From assembly GCF_048128805.1 (NCBI RefSeq), contig NC_135997.1, positions 9,055,116-9,119,115 on the forward strand: a DNA stretch of 64,000 nucleotides. Direction: 5' to 3'. A program made the translations under genes and the position numbers. This DNA comes from Centroberyx gerrardi. Lineage: Eukaryota > Chordata > Actinopteri > Beryciformes > Berycidae. The notes under the pieces are model-generated. The model had not been told where the DNA came from and did no database searches. It saw only the letters and a list, made by a program, of their open reading frames with translations. Shown here piece by piece: positions 36,467-46,725 of the stretch (position 1 is its first letter; every line of letters begins with the position of its first letter).

Positions 36467-39155
36467 ATGTGGAGACTATTAGCTGCTGCGATCCTTCTCC
36501 TCTTACTACCAAAAGGTAATTTACATTTCTTTCAATATAGGCACTATGTTGTTATATTATTGGTTAGTTGAACCTCTCTTATTTGTGAACGAGCAACGTT
36601 TCAAACTTTTTATTGAAACGACCTAACCGGGGGTATCGGTCACATGACAACAGTTTTTGTTTTTTTTTGATGGATGGATGCCAATCTTGCCTCATATCAT
36701 ACTTGCCCTACATAATGGCTATATATCCATCTATTGTTAGAGTTTTATTAGAGTATATCAAAGGCCCTTTTTTCAGTACTGAAGAATTATTTCTTCATTT
36801 TGGTTTTAGTTATAAAACAATTATATTTATGCTTATGCTACTGGTTAGTTACCTACTTATGGTTGGCTGTTATGGGCCTATTGGTAGTTATGGTTTTAGC
36901 CTGTAGATTTCAGGCACTTCATGGTGACCTGTTTACATGAGAGACAGATAAACCTAACAGGTTTCATTCTACCATTTGAATGTCGGGTTGGTGGTTTCAG
37001 AGTAAGCTATTTCCTGTCCCTTTGTCTGTGTCACTAGTTTTTCTGGTTCTGCCACTTTGAACCAAGCTCCTTGGTTGTGTATTACACACACACACACACA
37101 CACATGCATACGTATTGCTACTTTAATTCTCTCCCCACTCTCTTCTTCCTTGACTTTTGGCACTAGGTATGTCAAAGCTAGTTTGTTTGTGAGTGTGTCC
37201 CCTCTCACACACAGACACACACAAATACACACACAAACTGCTGTAGCTAATCATCTGATTGTCCTCCCTCCCCAGACTTGGTGTGTATTCAGGTGAATGT
37301 TCCCCAGCAGGAGCGCACCACGGCTCTGTTTGCCTCTGTGATTCTACGTTGCGACTTCTCCACCTCTGCTAACCTCCAAGATGTTCTGGTCACCTGGAGG
37401 TTCAAGTCCTTTTGCAAAGACCCTGTACTTGAGTACTACTCCACATGTAAGTAATTGCACACATCCTTGGGTGTATAAGAATATATGCAGGAAAAAAAGT
37501 GATTGTACTTCACACAAAGGCTTGTATATGTGCATGTGACTCCCACAACACTACCTCATCACTGCTTCACCTTGAGAGGATTTATGCATTAGGTAGTTGG
37601 AAATTGAAAGGTCTTTATGTGAAAGAGAGGACTCGGGGTACATTAAGATTTATTAAAGAAAAGAAAGAAAGCTCAATGCATTGTGGAGAGAAAAGGACCA
37701 GCCATGACACAATTTCTTGTGATAGCCAAGACCAGCAGGATGTTTAGATACATTATCAGTCCCCTCTTCTTTCAGCCTATTCCTCTGTGCCAGGGCAAAT
37801 GCATTGCAATATGCAGTCAGCTCAATCTAATTGGTTTATTAGATCAATTTAGTTGTCCATTGTCCCCATTGTCCCCTTATCAGTAATTTCCCCAGCTCAT
37901 GGGTGATGACGACAATTAAGGGATTTGGGGATCAAAGTGGTGCATCGTGGTGCAGGGAGTTACAGATATTTTAAATATTTCAATAGATGATGATGGTGTT
38001 CGCTTTGGATGGAGAGTAATCCAATACAGCTGGCCCTTTTTGTGTTGCTTCACTAGCAAGACATGATGTGGATTTAACCATTATATCTATCTGGTAGACA
38101 GGCGTATGAAAAGCCGGGGTAAATATGGGTACCAGTCATAGAAAGCCTGTACTTTATCATAATCTGTGTTTTAATTAAAATATTGCCTCTGGTTTTGCAG
38201 CGTACCAGGCTGTGTTACAGTTGGGGCAGGATCCAGCGAACGACTGCCCAGATCGCCAGCGGACGGTGCGCACTGTGGTCCAGAAGAGGGGAACCAGTGA
38301 GCCTATACTGGGCGCAGAGTACCGCGAACGCAAGATCACCATCCAGAATAGTGAGTTCATACAAATACTTGCACTTGTATGGCCCCATCCAACACAGCAG
38401 TGTTGTAGTCGAGGTCAAGACCAGGCCCAAACTTGTCCTAGCTATGGGTCTTGAGGGTGAAGTCTCAAGAACTGCAACACAGTAACACTGCTGATACATC
38501 GATGGCTTCACTTACGATACACCCAAGGCTTTCATGCTTCTCAGTAAGGTTGGTCATCAGGGGAAAAGAAACGTGTATTGATAAATGGCTATAGTTTAGG
38601 AACAGAGTGACCCTTCCTCCTGACAGCTGATTGGACAAGCTCACACAGTTGTGAATGGTAGGTGTGAATAGGCCAGTCACCAACAATAATGGCCACTGCA
38701 CCCACTGAGAGGAAGTTTGCTCTGAATATGAGAAGAGGATCTTGGAAGTTGTGTGAAAATGTGCTGCAGAGGTGAGGAGTTTCATAGGTCAAGTTACATT
38801 TTCATAATTATAAAACGTTTACTTGCTCTTAGATTCTGCTCAATGAAGAACAGACTATTTGTAGAAAATGCTGTAAACAGTGAGGACGTTTGATAGTGCA
38901 CAGGTACAGAGGAGGTCTCAACCCAGACTGACCTGAATTTGGCTCTTGATGCTCATGTTGCTGTGGCAATAGTGCTGTGGCGAAAAAAAATCATGCATAC
39001 TAGCATACCACAAATGAAACACATAGAGCGGTTCCAAACGAAGCAGCAGATGACTTTTACTCCAAATGAACCACTTCTTTCCGAAACATGAATTCTCCTT
39101 AACACCACTCGTGAAGCAATGTAGGGCATTTGGCTGAAAGTGTGTGTGCGTGTGC

Positions 39156-39188
<33 letters not shown>

Positions 39189-42100
39189 CGTACAGAGGCA
39201 GACCTGGTGATCAATGAGGTGATGTGGTGGGACAACGGGGTATATTTCTGTTCCATTGATGCTCCTGGAGACACCAGTGGGGACTCTGACAGAGAAATCA
39301 AACTCATCGTCTACCGTAAGAAACCGCACAAACATAAACATAGTTGGCACCACAAAATGAAACCTGTATATGGTCAAAATGAAGACACACAGAAATACCT
39401 GTTGGCACGGCATCTGTATTTCTTTGATTTCTTCTGAGTTATTTATATTAAGTGAGCATCTTCCTCCCTCTCCTCTCTCAGACTGGTTGACAGTGTTGTT
39501 CATCATCATTGGAGCGCTCCTTCTGATCATGCTCTTCTGTATCTGCTGCTGCCAGTGTTGCCCTCAGAAATGCTGCTGCTATGTCCGCTGCCCCTGCTGC
39601 CCACAGCAATGTTGCTGTCCTGAAAAAGGTATTGCCCCCTAAACACACACACACATAACCACCACCAAATACTCATGCATGTATACATTACTCACCCCTG
39701 CTTTTCACAGACGCACCACACCCTCTAACATGGACTGAGAAAGTGAACAAATAATGCTCTCTCCTTCCAGCTACAATTATAAGGTGCTCTTGAGCAAGGC
39801 ATGTAAACCCCAATTAAACCAGCGCAGCCGCTCACTGTTCAGCTGTGGAAGACTGTGGTGTAGCTCCCAGGTGTGAATGTGTGGATGAATTTAAAGCAGG
39901 GCGGTGCAGAAAAAAAAGCACGCATGCTCAGAAATGACATCCCTGGATGGACAAAGGTTAAAAAATGGTGTTGTTCTCATTTTCTAGCAGTGATGCAGCA
40001 TCGTATGATCAAGGACGCTCAGAGGGCCATGGCCCCCTGGATGGGGGGACAGCCTGTATATGGGCCCATGAGTCACGTCTCCTCCTCCCAGATGAACCCG
40101 CTGCTCTACGCAGGTACAGACACACACACCCTGCCACACTGTAAGTTATTGTGCGTTCATATGCTGGTGGGAAGGTCTGATATCCGGGACTTCCAAGTCG
40201 GCTGCTAAACAGCGTTGCATTGACCTGCATTGTGCTACTTTGTCGGAAAATCAAACCCGGAAGACACAAGAACTTTGCACAGAAGATACAAAGATACAAC
40301 AAACATGGACCTCCTGCAGCTTAACAAGCTAATTCAAACTACATTCAAACAAATGTTAGGTTAAAACCAGGTAGAAAAAACCTGGAATTTTCGCCTTGTT
40401 GAGAAGGTTAAAGGTCACCATTGCGTCATAACTCAGAAAGCTGGGGTACCAACATTTTCTCTGAGTTTAATCATCCGACTTTTGAGGCCGTTCATGTGAA
40501 ATTTCTAAGTAGGAAATTCAGTTTTCCGATATATCTGATAGCACATGAATGCACAATCAGTTGATAAGCATATAGCTCAAATACCTGGTTTGATGGAAGG
40601 TAGTTATTTTTCCACAAATGTCTCCAAATGCTTATAACTTCCGTTTGTGAACGGTGATGTCTCTCCAGGATCTGCTTCAGGGAAGAGCATCCCCATGAAG
40701 CCTATGCCCCTCCCTCCTCCTCAGTCTTTGAACTACAGCATGCCCCCTCCCAGTGTCCATGGGCACCACACTCCTGCAAACACCAATCAGATGCTGGACT
40801 ACCTGGAGAGCCAGGTGAGGGGGATGGACATGAACAGTCCTCTGCTACAGGTATGTAACTGCCCATGTTCTAAAATCTGTTTATAAGGAATATATCGGCA
40901 TCAAAGAGTTTTTCCTAATCTCATCATGTTCAGTTCTTTCTTTCTATAAACACTTGCTGCTCACCACTTCAGCTCATTTCTTTTTTAGTGTGTTTTAGTG
41001 TGTGTGTTTAGTCTGTCAGTTTATATGCGTACTTGTATTGCAAACATTGGCTGCTGATGTTGTGTTTGCGGACAAAGTGCTTTGTGTGGGAAGGGGCTGG
41101 ATTACCAGCAGTTTAGTTTAGACTGAACTGACTTCATATCTGCGTTTTTGAGGCATGTCTGAATTCTGTTATCTAAATAAAAAATAAATACAAAAATGAA
41201 TAAAATATCTAAAGCAGTGGTTCTCAAACTTTTTCACGTCAAGGACCCCTAAACTGACACAAATTAGACCACGGACCCCCATTTGATAAGATTTTGTCCC
41301 AGGGTCCCCCATCTGATAGGATTTTTGCTTTTAGATGTTTTATTACAGAAAGTGTATGAAACCCATGACCAAAATAGTCATACATTCTGTCATTGTGTTA
41401 CTTATGGATGGAATTATAGTGAAAATAAATTATTCCCCTTTTTGCTGGGGACCCCCTGGAACCCCCTCAAGGACCCCTGGGGGTCCCCGGACCCCACTTT
41501 GAGAACCACTGATCTAAAGACTATTCTGCACACAAGCTAACAAACAATTGTCATATTCATAACTTGTACAGAGAACGAAAATCAGTGGAGAGTGTTTTGG
41601 ATGCATTTGCAGGTGCAAGGAGTGAAACTAAATTTGTTTGTGGCAGATAGAAAGTCATTGGTAGGCACTTGAATGAAACCTTCTGTCTGTGTGTGTTTCA
41701 GTTTGACTGAAAAAGACAATTGGTGGATTTCATTTGTATTTACTTTTCTACTTCTTCTTCTTCTGCCCCCCTCTGCCCCTCAGCCCCAGCCAGTTCCTCC
41801 CCCCCACCTCCAGCAGATCCCACCTCCTCCCCAGCACATGCCCATGTCTGTCCCCTTCTCCGCTGGCCCTCCCAGCATGCTCTCTGCCCTCGACAACCAC
41901 GGCCCTACAGAGCGTCGCGTCATCACACTTCCGCCAATCGGAGAGCAGCAGTCAGGCAGAATCCCACCCCCTGCACCCAAGACACGCCCCCCGAGCTCCA
42001 GTGAGAGCAGCCGTAGCGGCTACGCCCATCGCCGTGACGACCGCGGAGGAGGAGGGGCGAGACGTTACCCGTCACCAACCCGGTCTAGAGGTGTTCCTCG

Positions 42101-43060
42101 GAGCTACAGTGAGGAGTCACTGGATGGACGAGGTCGCAGCGGGACGAGAGGAGGGATGGACCGCCCTCGCTCCCGTTCCCGGGACGACGTGTTTGAGACA
42201 AGGTCCCGAGGAAACTACTCGAGAGGGGGGTCCTGGAGCTCAGATGACGAAGACAGCAGTCGGAGAGGAGGAGGAGGAGCAAGGAGAGGAGGCGGAGGCT
42301 GGGCTGAAAAACCTCCCAGCTACACAGAGTACGAGCCTGGACAGAAACCAGGAGCGAGGAGGAATGAGCGCTACTCTGTAAGACAGTCACTGCTTTAAGA
42401 ACAAGTTATACTTCTGCGTCGAAGTGCCGCCGTTGCTACGCTGTAGGTCTTTGCGGTGTTGGCGTAGCCCGCTGAACCTGCCACCGTAGCTTACACCCAC
42501 CTCTCCAAAAATGTAAGGCAACACAAGACCGCAAGAACTGTGATTGGCTAGATTCACCCTAGATTGTGATAGTGAAGAACAAGATCGAAGAGAGACTAGC
42601 TGAAGAAGTTCGCAGATATGTTCATTTGCACAACACCTCATCTCTGAATTATAAAGACTACCAGATGTCATTGAAGTTGTGGTGAGAAATATCCCAGAAC
42701 ATGAGTTTCAGAGAATGTCAACACTACCACTACTACTACTACTTCTGTTATTACTTCCATGGTAACAAAGCACGCCACTGCCATCTAGTATTTGGGTGGT
42801 CTACGCGCAGAATCGCCAACGCAGAACCATAACTGCTCACACCAGCAACGGCGGCACTTCGACGCAGCAGTATAAATTGGCCTTTAGTTGACACACACAC
42901 TCTTTTTAGATGACACACACTCTTGCCACTACACAAATGCACTTACATCAAGACAGATACACCAATACAAACTTTGACTTATTCTGATAGAGTGAATCTA
43001 AAGCCAGTGTGTCTCTCTCAGGACAAGAGTTCTCGCAGTGGCACCAGTGTCGTCATCTGA
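36467..43060 (+). CDS. ildr1: Immunoglobulin-like domain-containing receptor 1 (angulin-2)
   Basis: Type I membrane protein of tricellular junctions that recruits tricellulin. In mammals it is needed for hearing and is implicated in fat-stimulated cholecystokinin release. Coding exons: 36467-36515, 37276-37446, 38201-38350, 39196-39315, 39482-39628, 39988-40113, 40669-40850, 41784-42377 and 43022-43060, giving 525 residues (human about 546). Signal peptide about 1-18. The V-set domain has Cys42/Cys142 and Cys63/Cys89; [28 protein letters not shown] and [17 protein letters not shown]-type blocks match ILDR1. Helix about 165-183 is followed by a Cys-rich cluster (184-209). The tail is Pro-rich, then Arg/Ser/Gly-rich, has a KPPSYTEYE block and ends SRSGTSVVI, a hydrophobic PDZ-binding tail like human. 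There is no counterpart of the 57-bp exon 4 of ildr2, as expected for ILDR1. Reading through the exon 8 donor adds VRQSLL and stops. Confidence 0.95.
39141..39188 (+). repeat. (TG)n tract at ildr1 exon 4 acceptor
   Basis: TG repeats with CG interruptions end seven bases before the acceptor AG (ttcgtacag). Confidence 0.9.
39779..39930 (+). repeat. Common teleost interspersed repeat fragment
   Basis: Contains AAGGTGCTCTTGAGCAAGGC, AGGTGTGAATGTGTGGATGA and AAAGCAGGGCGGTGCAGAAA in the order of an abundant fish repeat. It lies in ildr1 intron 5. Class uncertain. Confidence 0.6.
40151..40554. mobile_element. MITE with diverged terminal inverted repeats
   Basis: The left end GTGCGTTCATATGCTG matches the right end GTGCATTCATGTGCTA read on the minus strand, and a second inverted word (TCTGATATCCGG / TCAGATATATCGG) follows. 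No frame; target duplication not resolved. It lies in ildr1 intron 6. Confidence 0.6.
41215..41511. mobile_element. hAT-type MITE with perfect 8-bp duplication
   Basis: Termini are CAGTGGTTCTCAAACTT and, inverted, CAGTGGTTCTCAAAGTGG. Identical ATCTAAAG copies flank it at 41,207-41,214 and 41,512-41,519. The 297-bp body contains repeated GGACCCC words and no frame. It lies in ildr1 intron 7. Confidence 0.95.
42397..42884. mobile_element. PIF/Harbinger-like MITE
   Basis: The right end on the minus strand reads AAGGCCAATTTATACTGCTG, then CGTCGAAGTGCCGCCGTTGC. The left end has the same word order (TTATACTTCTGCGTCGAAG, then GCCGCCGTTGCTACGC). The class follows the AAGGCC-type fish Harbinger terminus from memory. 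It fills most of ildr1 intron 8, starting 20 bases past the donor. Confidence 0.75.
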
Positions 43061-43986
43061 GCCTCCCTGCTGTGAAACGCCCTGTGACCTCTGTTTAGGA
43101 GAACATGCACACCTCACTAGAACTGGAAGTCGTTTGTTATCTTCAGGGGGAAAAAAACATATTGTTTGCTATGCTTTTAATATGCCACCATTTTTATCTA
43201 GAATATTAAAAAGGAAGTGCTGGCTAAGTGTTTTCCTAACTTTGTTAAGTTAGAAGCTGGGCAGTGGACTTCGCTTTACTCAGGTGGCAGCTGGCTTGCC
43301 CAATACAGAAGGATTCATGAAATGTGAGATGGAAAACTTTTACAAAATTACAATTTTATGTAATTTTTAGCCTCAAAATGTGCAGTTGGTGAAGCAAATG
43401 TTGGATGTCAAATGTAAAGTTGTTAAGTTTAATGTTAAGCTTTGACTAGAAGCCTGCTGTTACAGATTTGTATTTGCACAAATTCTTGTATATGTGTTTT
43501 TAGGGTAGATTTATTATTCCTTTGTCATTTTACATTAACCTATATTTTGTTGTCTGTAACACATATCATTATTGTATTACATTTTTAATCAAGCCATAAA
43601 ACCAATGTAGGACCCATGAGCTTTATTCTTGTTTGTCTAAAACCAACAACTCTAACATTTGATGTTATATTCACTATTTAATGCTACATGAATAGCATGA
43701 CTCTTGTGAATGCTCAGGTTAATTTTTGGCATTTTTTATTCATTTTGTAAGTAGTTATTTTTCATATCTCCTGGATATCTTGAAGTGACTTGTGTATTTT
43801 TTTTTTTATTAATCTTTTGAAGGAAAATCTGTGTGCCATTATAATGTGTAGCCTATGTTGAGACAATGATGAAGTGATGTTATTATGGGAACTATGTACT
43901 ATATGCTAAATTAATTATCTTTAGACACAATGCATACAGTTATAACATGGTGTTGGTAAATGTCCTGTAGGAAATGAAGTAATGTC

Positions 43987-43992
43987 AATAAA
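43987..43992 (+). terminator. ildr1: Candidate poly(A) signal of ildr1
   Basis: AATAAA about 930 bases past the stop, followed by GTGTGGGCTGCTG and a T tract, a good GU/U-rich downstream element. Confidence 0.65.
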
Positions 43993-44229
43993 GTTACAGG
44001 TGACCTGCAACGGGTGTGGGCTGCTGTTTTTTTTTTTTTTTTTTTAATTCAGAAGATATTACCACAAGCTGAAAATGTGTTAGAGTGCTCTGGGTTGCCA
44101 TTTATTTTCCCTCTTTTTGGTTTTATCGTGGCAATTTACAGAAACACAACTCCAATGAAAAATGACTAGTATATTCCTATATGAACTTACAGTGTGTCTG
44201 TGGTACTAACATAGTATCCTGACACTTGT

Positions 44230-44981
44230 CCACCCAGTTTTGGATGTGACAGTTGGAAAGGTTTTGCACTTAAGCAAGAGAGGTCCTATACTGTCCTGTC
44301 ATCCCTCCATTGTAGTTTATTTCTCATGTTTTCAGTTCCTGTTTTCACATTTCACTTTCAGCTTTAGTTTTAACCTGGTGCCTTACAGTGTAGTGTGTGA
44401 TAACTGTTGTTTCCTGTGGAAAAGATGCGACTTTGATAGTCTTAACAGTTTAACTACAAAATGGTGATAGTGTGCCAAATTAATCACTGGTATCAGTTTC
44501 ATAGTCTATATCAGTAGAAGGAAATAGTGATACTGACAACTTGGAAATTATCTGCTTTGCTATTTAGTTAGTATCACTGGTTGATGAAGTGGGTGGGACT
44601 ACAAGAGCCATGTTTTTTTGTCCATTGAGGAAGAATGATGGGATACATTGTATGTAAAAGCCTCATTATTTGTATACTTTCAAAAATGATTAAAGAATGA
44701 CTTATTATAGTTTTTTTTCATAAGGGAAAATGAGAAAATACTGAGACATGGCTTGGAATATTTTGTATATATATCTTGACAGACAAAAAGTAAGTTTTGA
44801 ATTAACTGATAAAAAAAGAGAAGGTAGGCTTTCTCCATTTACAATACAACCATGAATACAGTAGGCTATGTACCCAAGACTATAATTAAATTCACTAGAT
44901 CATGTACTCATTTGACGGTTGTCCATATAATAAAGAATATGTAGCATATAGATTCGAGAGTAGGCAGGTTATTAATCTTAA
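44230..44981 (+). repeat. Dispersed repeat family X, copy B
   Basis: The most complete copy. It matches 45,836-46,725 directly and 5,101-5,755 in inverse. Key words are CTGTCATCCCTCCATTGTAG, AACCTGGTGCCTTACAG, TTTCCTGTGGAAAAGATGC and GATGAAGTGGGTGGGAC. No shared open frame. Confidence 0.88.
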
Positions 44982-45145
44982 AAAATAACCATCCATGAAT
45001 ATATGGCAAAATTGTAACAGTAGAACATGAATAAAAAATGTACTTAAGTCTTCGCAGTATAAAAAGTACAATAAACTAACATGAGTTATAAAAGTTTCTG
45101 GACTGCACATCAGTGTATTAAAAGCATAAAAGCAGAACTGACTCC

Positions 45146-45510
45146 AGGCCAGCGGTCTGCTTTGCCCAACTGCGACTGTGCAGCCGATAGTACAAGTCGC
45201 ACGCTGATGACGCTCGAGTAGAGGAGGTGCAGGTTTGCCACGTCGGTCTCTGTGCAGTGCGTTACACTGTTGCTCATCCAGCCCAGGGGCTAAGTTTTAA
45301 ACCCGTTTGTGTTTTAAATCGGAGTGAAAGCAGCACCGCAACACCGTCGGCGGCACCGCAGCTCGCCGCAGCAGAAGTGCAGTTGAGGATATCGAGGCTG
45401 GAAGGCGGAGAAATGCTCGCTGCTGTCTGGACTCGCCAGCCTGGAAGCCACACAACTGACTGATGCATCCTCGTTTAGTTCACCCTCCGTATGTTGTCGA
45501 TGCTGTGTGA
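45146..45510 (+). promoter_or_regulatory. tmem39a: CpG-rich segment, candidate promoter and 5' exon of tmem39a
   Basis: A roughly 360-base island of CpG-rich sequence (GTCGGCGGCACCGC, CTCGCCGCAGC, GCACGCTGATGACGCTCG) stands out from AT-rich surroundings. It ends with a donor-like GT|GTGAGT near 45,505. The first coding exon of tmem39a has its own acceptor at 53,372, so an upstream non-coding exon must exist, and this is the best candidate in the gap. It is placed between two copies of repeat family X. Confidence 0.4.
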
Positions 45511-45835
45511 GTAGCGGTGGCTTATTGAAGCGTTTGAGCATGCTGTGTCTGATTCTGCAAGCTACCGGGTTACTTATCTCTTTAGTAAAGTGTGTTCCCA
45601 AGTTTTCCTGGTGTGGAAAATGACAGCGGTGCATGATGTCATGATCCAGACGGTAGCTTAAATGCATGCCTTAGCAAGCTTCTGCAAAACACCACATAGC
45701 TAACAAGTGTCTCCCAGAGAGCCACGCAACACTTCACAAAAAAGTTCAGGTCAACAAATGTGTTCGCGACAGCTTGATTTACGAGAACATCGCGACCCTT
45801 TTCCACTTTGTTGCTCGCTTTTACAAAATACTTAG

Positions 45836-46725
45836 AAGCAGTTTTGGGATGTGACGACTGGAAAAGTTTTTTAGCAAAGATACGTCGCAGGCTTTCCTTC
45901 CACAAGATGCCATGCCGTCCTGTCATCCCTCCATTGTAGTTTATTTGCTTTCAGTTCCTGTTTTCGCGTTTGACTTTCAACTTTTAGTTTTAACCTGGTG
46001 CCTTGCAGTGCAGTGTGTGATAACTGCTGTTTCCTGTGGAAAAGATGCGGCTTTGATAGTAAGTGCAACTACAAAATGGTGATAATGTGCTGAATTAATC
46101 ACCACCATCAGTTTCCATAGGTTATATCAGTATAAGGAAATACTGATACCGAAAACTTGGATATTATCTGTCAATGGTTTCTATTTATAACTTATTAACC
46201 CCCTATGTGCCTGGGCGTTCACTTGGATCGGTGGATAGGGCTCTGCTGGTTATTCCTAGGTCTCGGCTAGTGACCAAAGGTGACCGGGCCTTTGCTGTTA
46301 GAGCCCCCAAACTGTGGAACAGTCTGCCTGTCGAGATCAGACAGGCGACATCTGTAGTGTCTTTTAAATCTCTTCTTAAAACATTCTTTTATCGGAAAGC
46401 TTTTATTAATGTTTGATATGTTGCTGTGTTTTATTATCCCACTTTTGACAGTCTATACTTTTGGGTAACTTCATTTTATTCCCCTCTGTTTCATGATCTC
46501 TGTTTGTTTTTCTTTTGTTTTTAATTGTTGTTTTTTAATTCTTTTTATTAAGCACTTTGTAACTTTGTTAAGAAAAGTGCTATATAAATAAAGTTTTATT
46601 ATTATTATTATTTACGCTATTATTGGCTGATGAAGTGGGCGGGACTACAAAAGCCAGTTTTTTTTTTGCCCATTGAGGAAGAATGATTCGATACATTGTA
46701 TATAAAGGCTACATTATTACTCCCT
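45836..46725 (+). repeat. Dispersed repeat family X, copy C (interrupted)
   Basis: Direct copy of 44,230 to about 44,700. It is split at ATATTATCTG near 46,171 by an L2 fragment and resumes near 46,612 with TATTGGCTGATGAAGTGGG. Ends earlier than copy B. Confidence 0.88.
46172..46611 (+). mobile_element. L2-type LINE 3' end
   Basis: The first 240 bases encode the C-terminus of a LINE ORF2 (residues include LLVIPRSRL, KGDRAFAVRAPKLWNSLP and SFKSLLKTFFY). It is followed by AAAGTGCTATATAAATAAAG and an ATT tail, the usual 3' end of fish L2-like elements. 5'-truncated and inserted in repeat family X copy C. Confidence 0.9.

Noticed and set aside
45227-45463. 78-codon frame in the CpG-rich segment
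   Set aside because: Short, Ala/Ser-rich, no domain; the segment is better explained as a promoter or 5' UTR.
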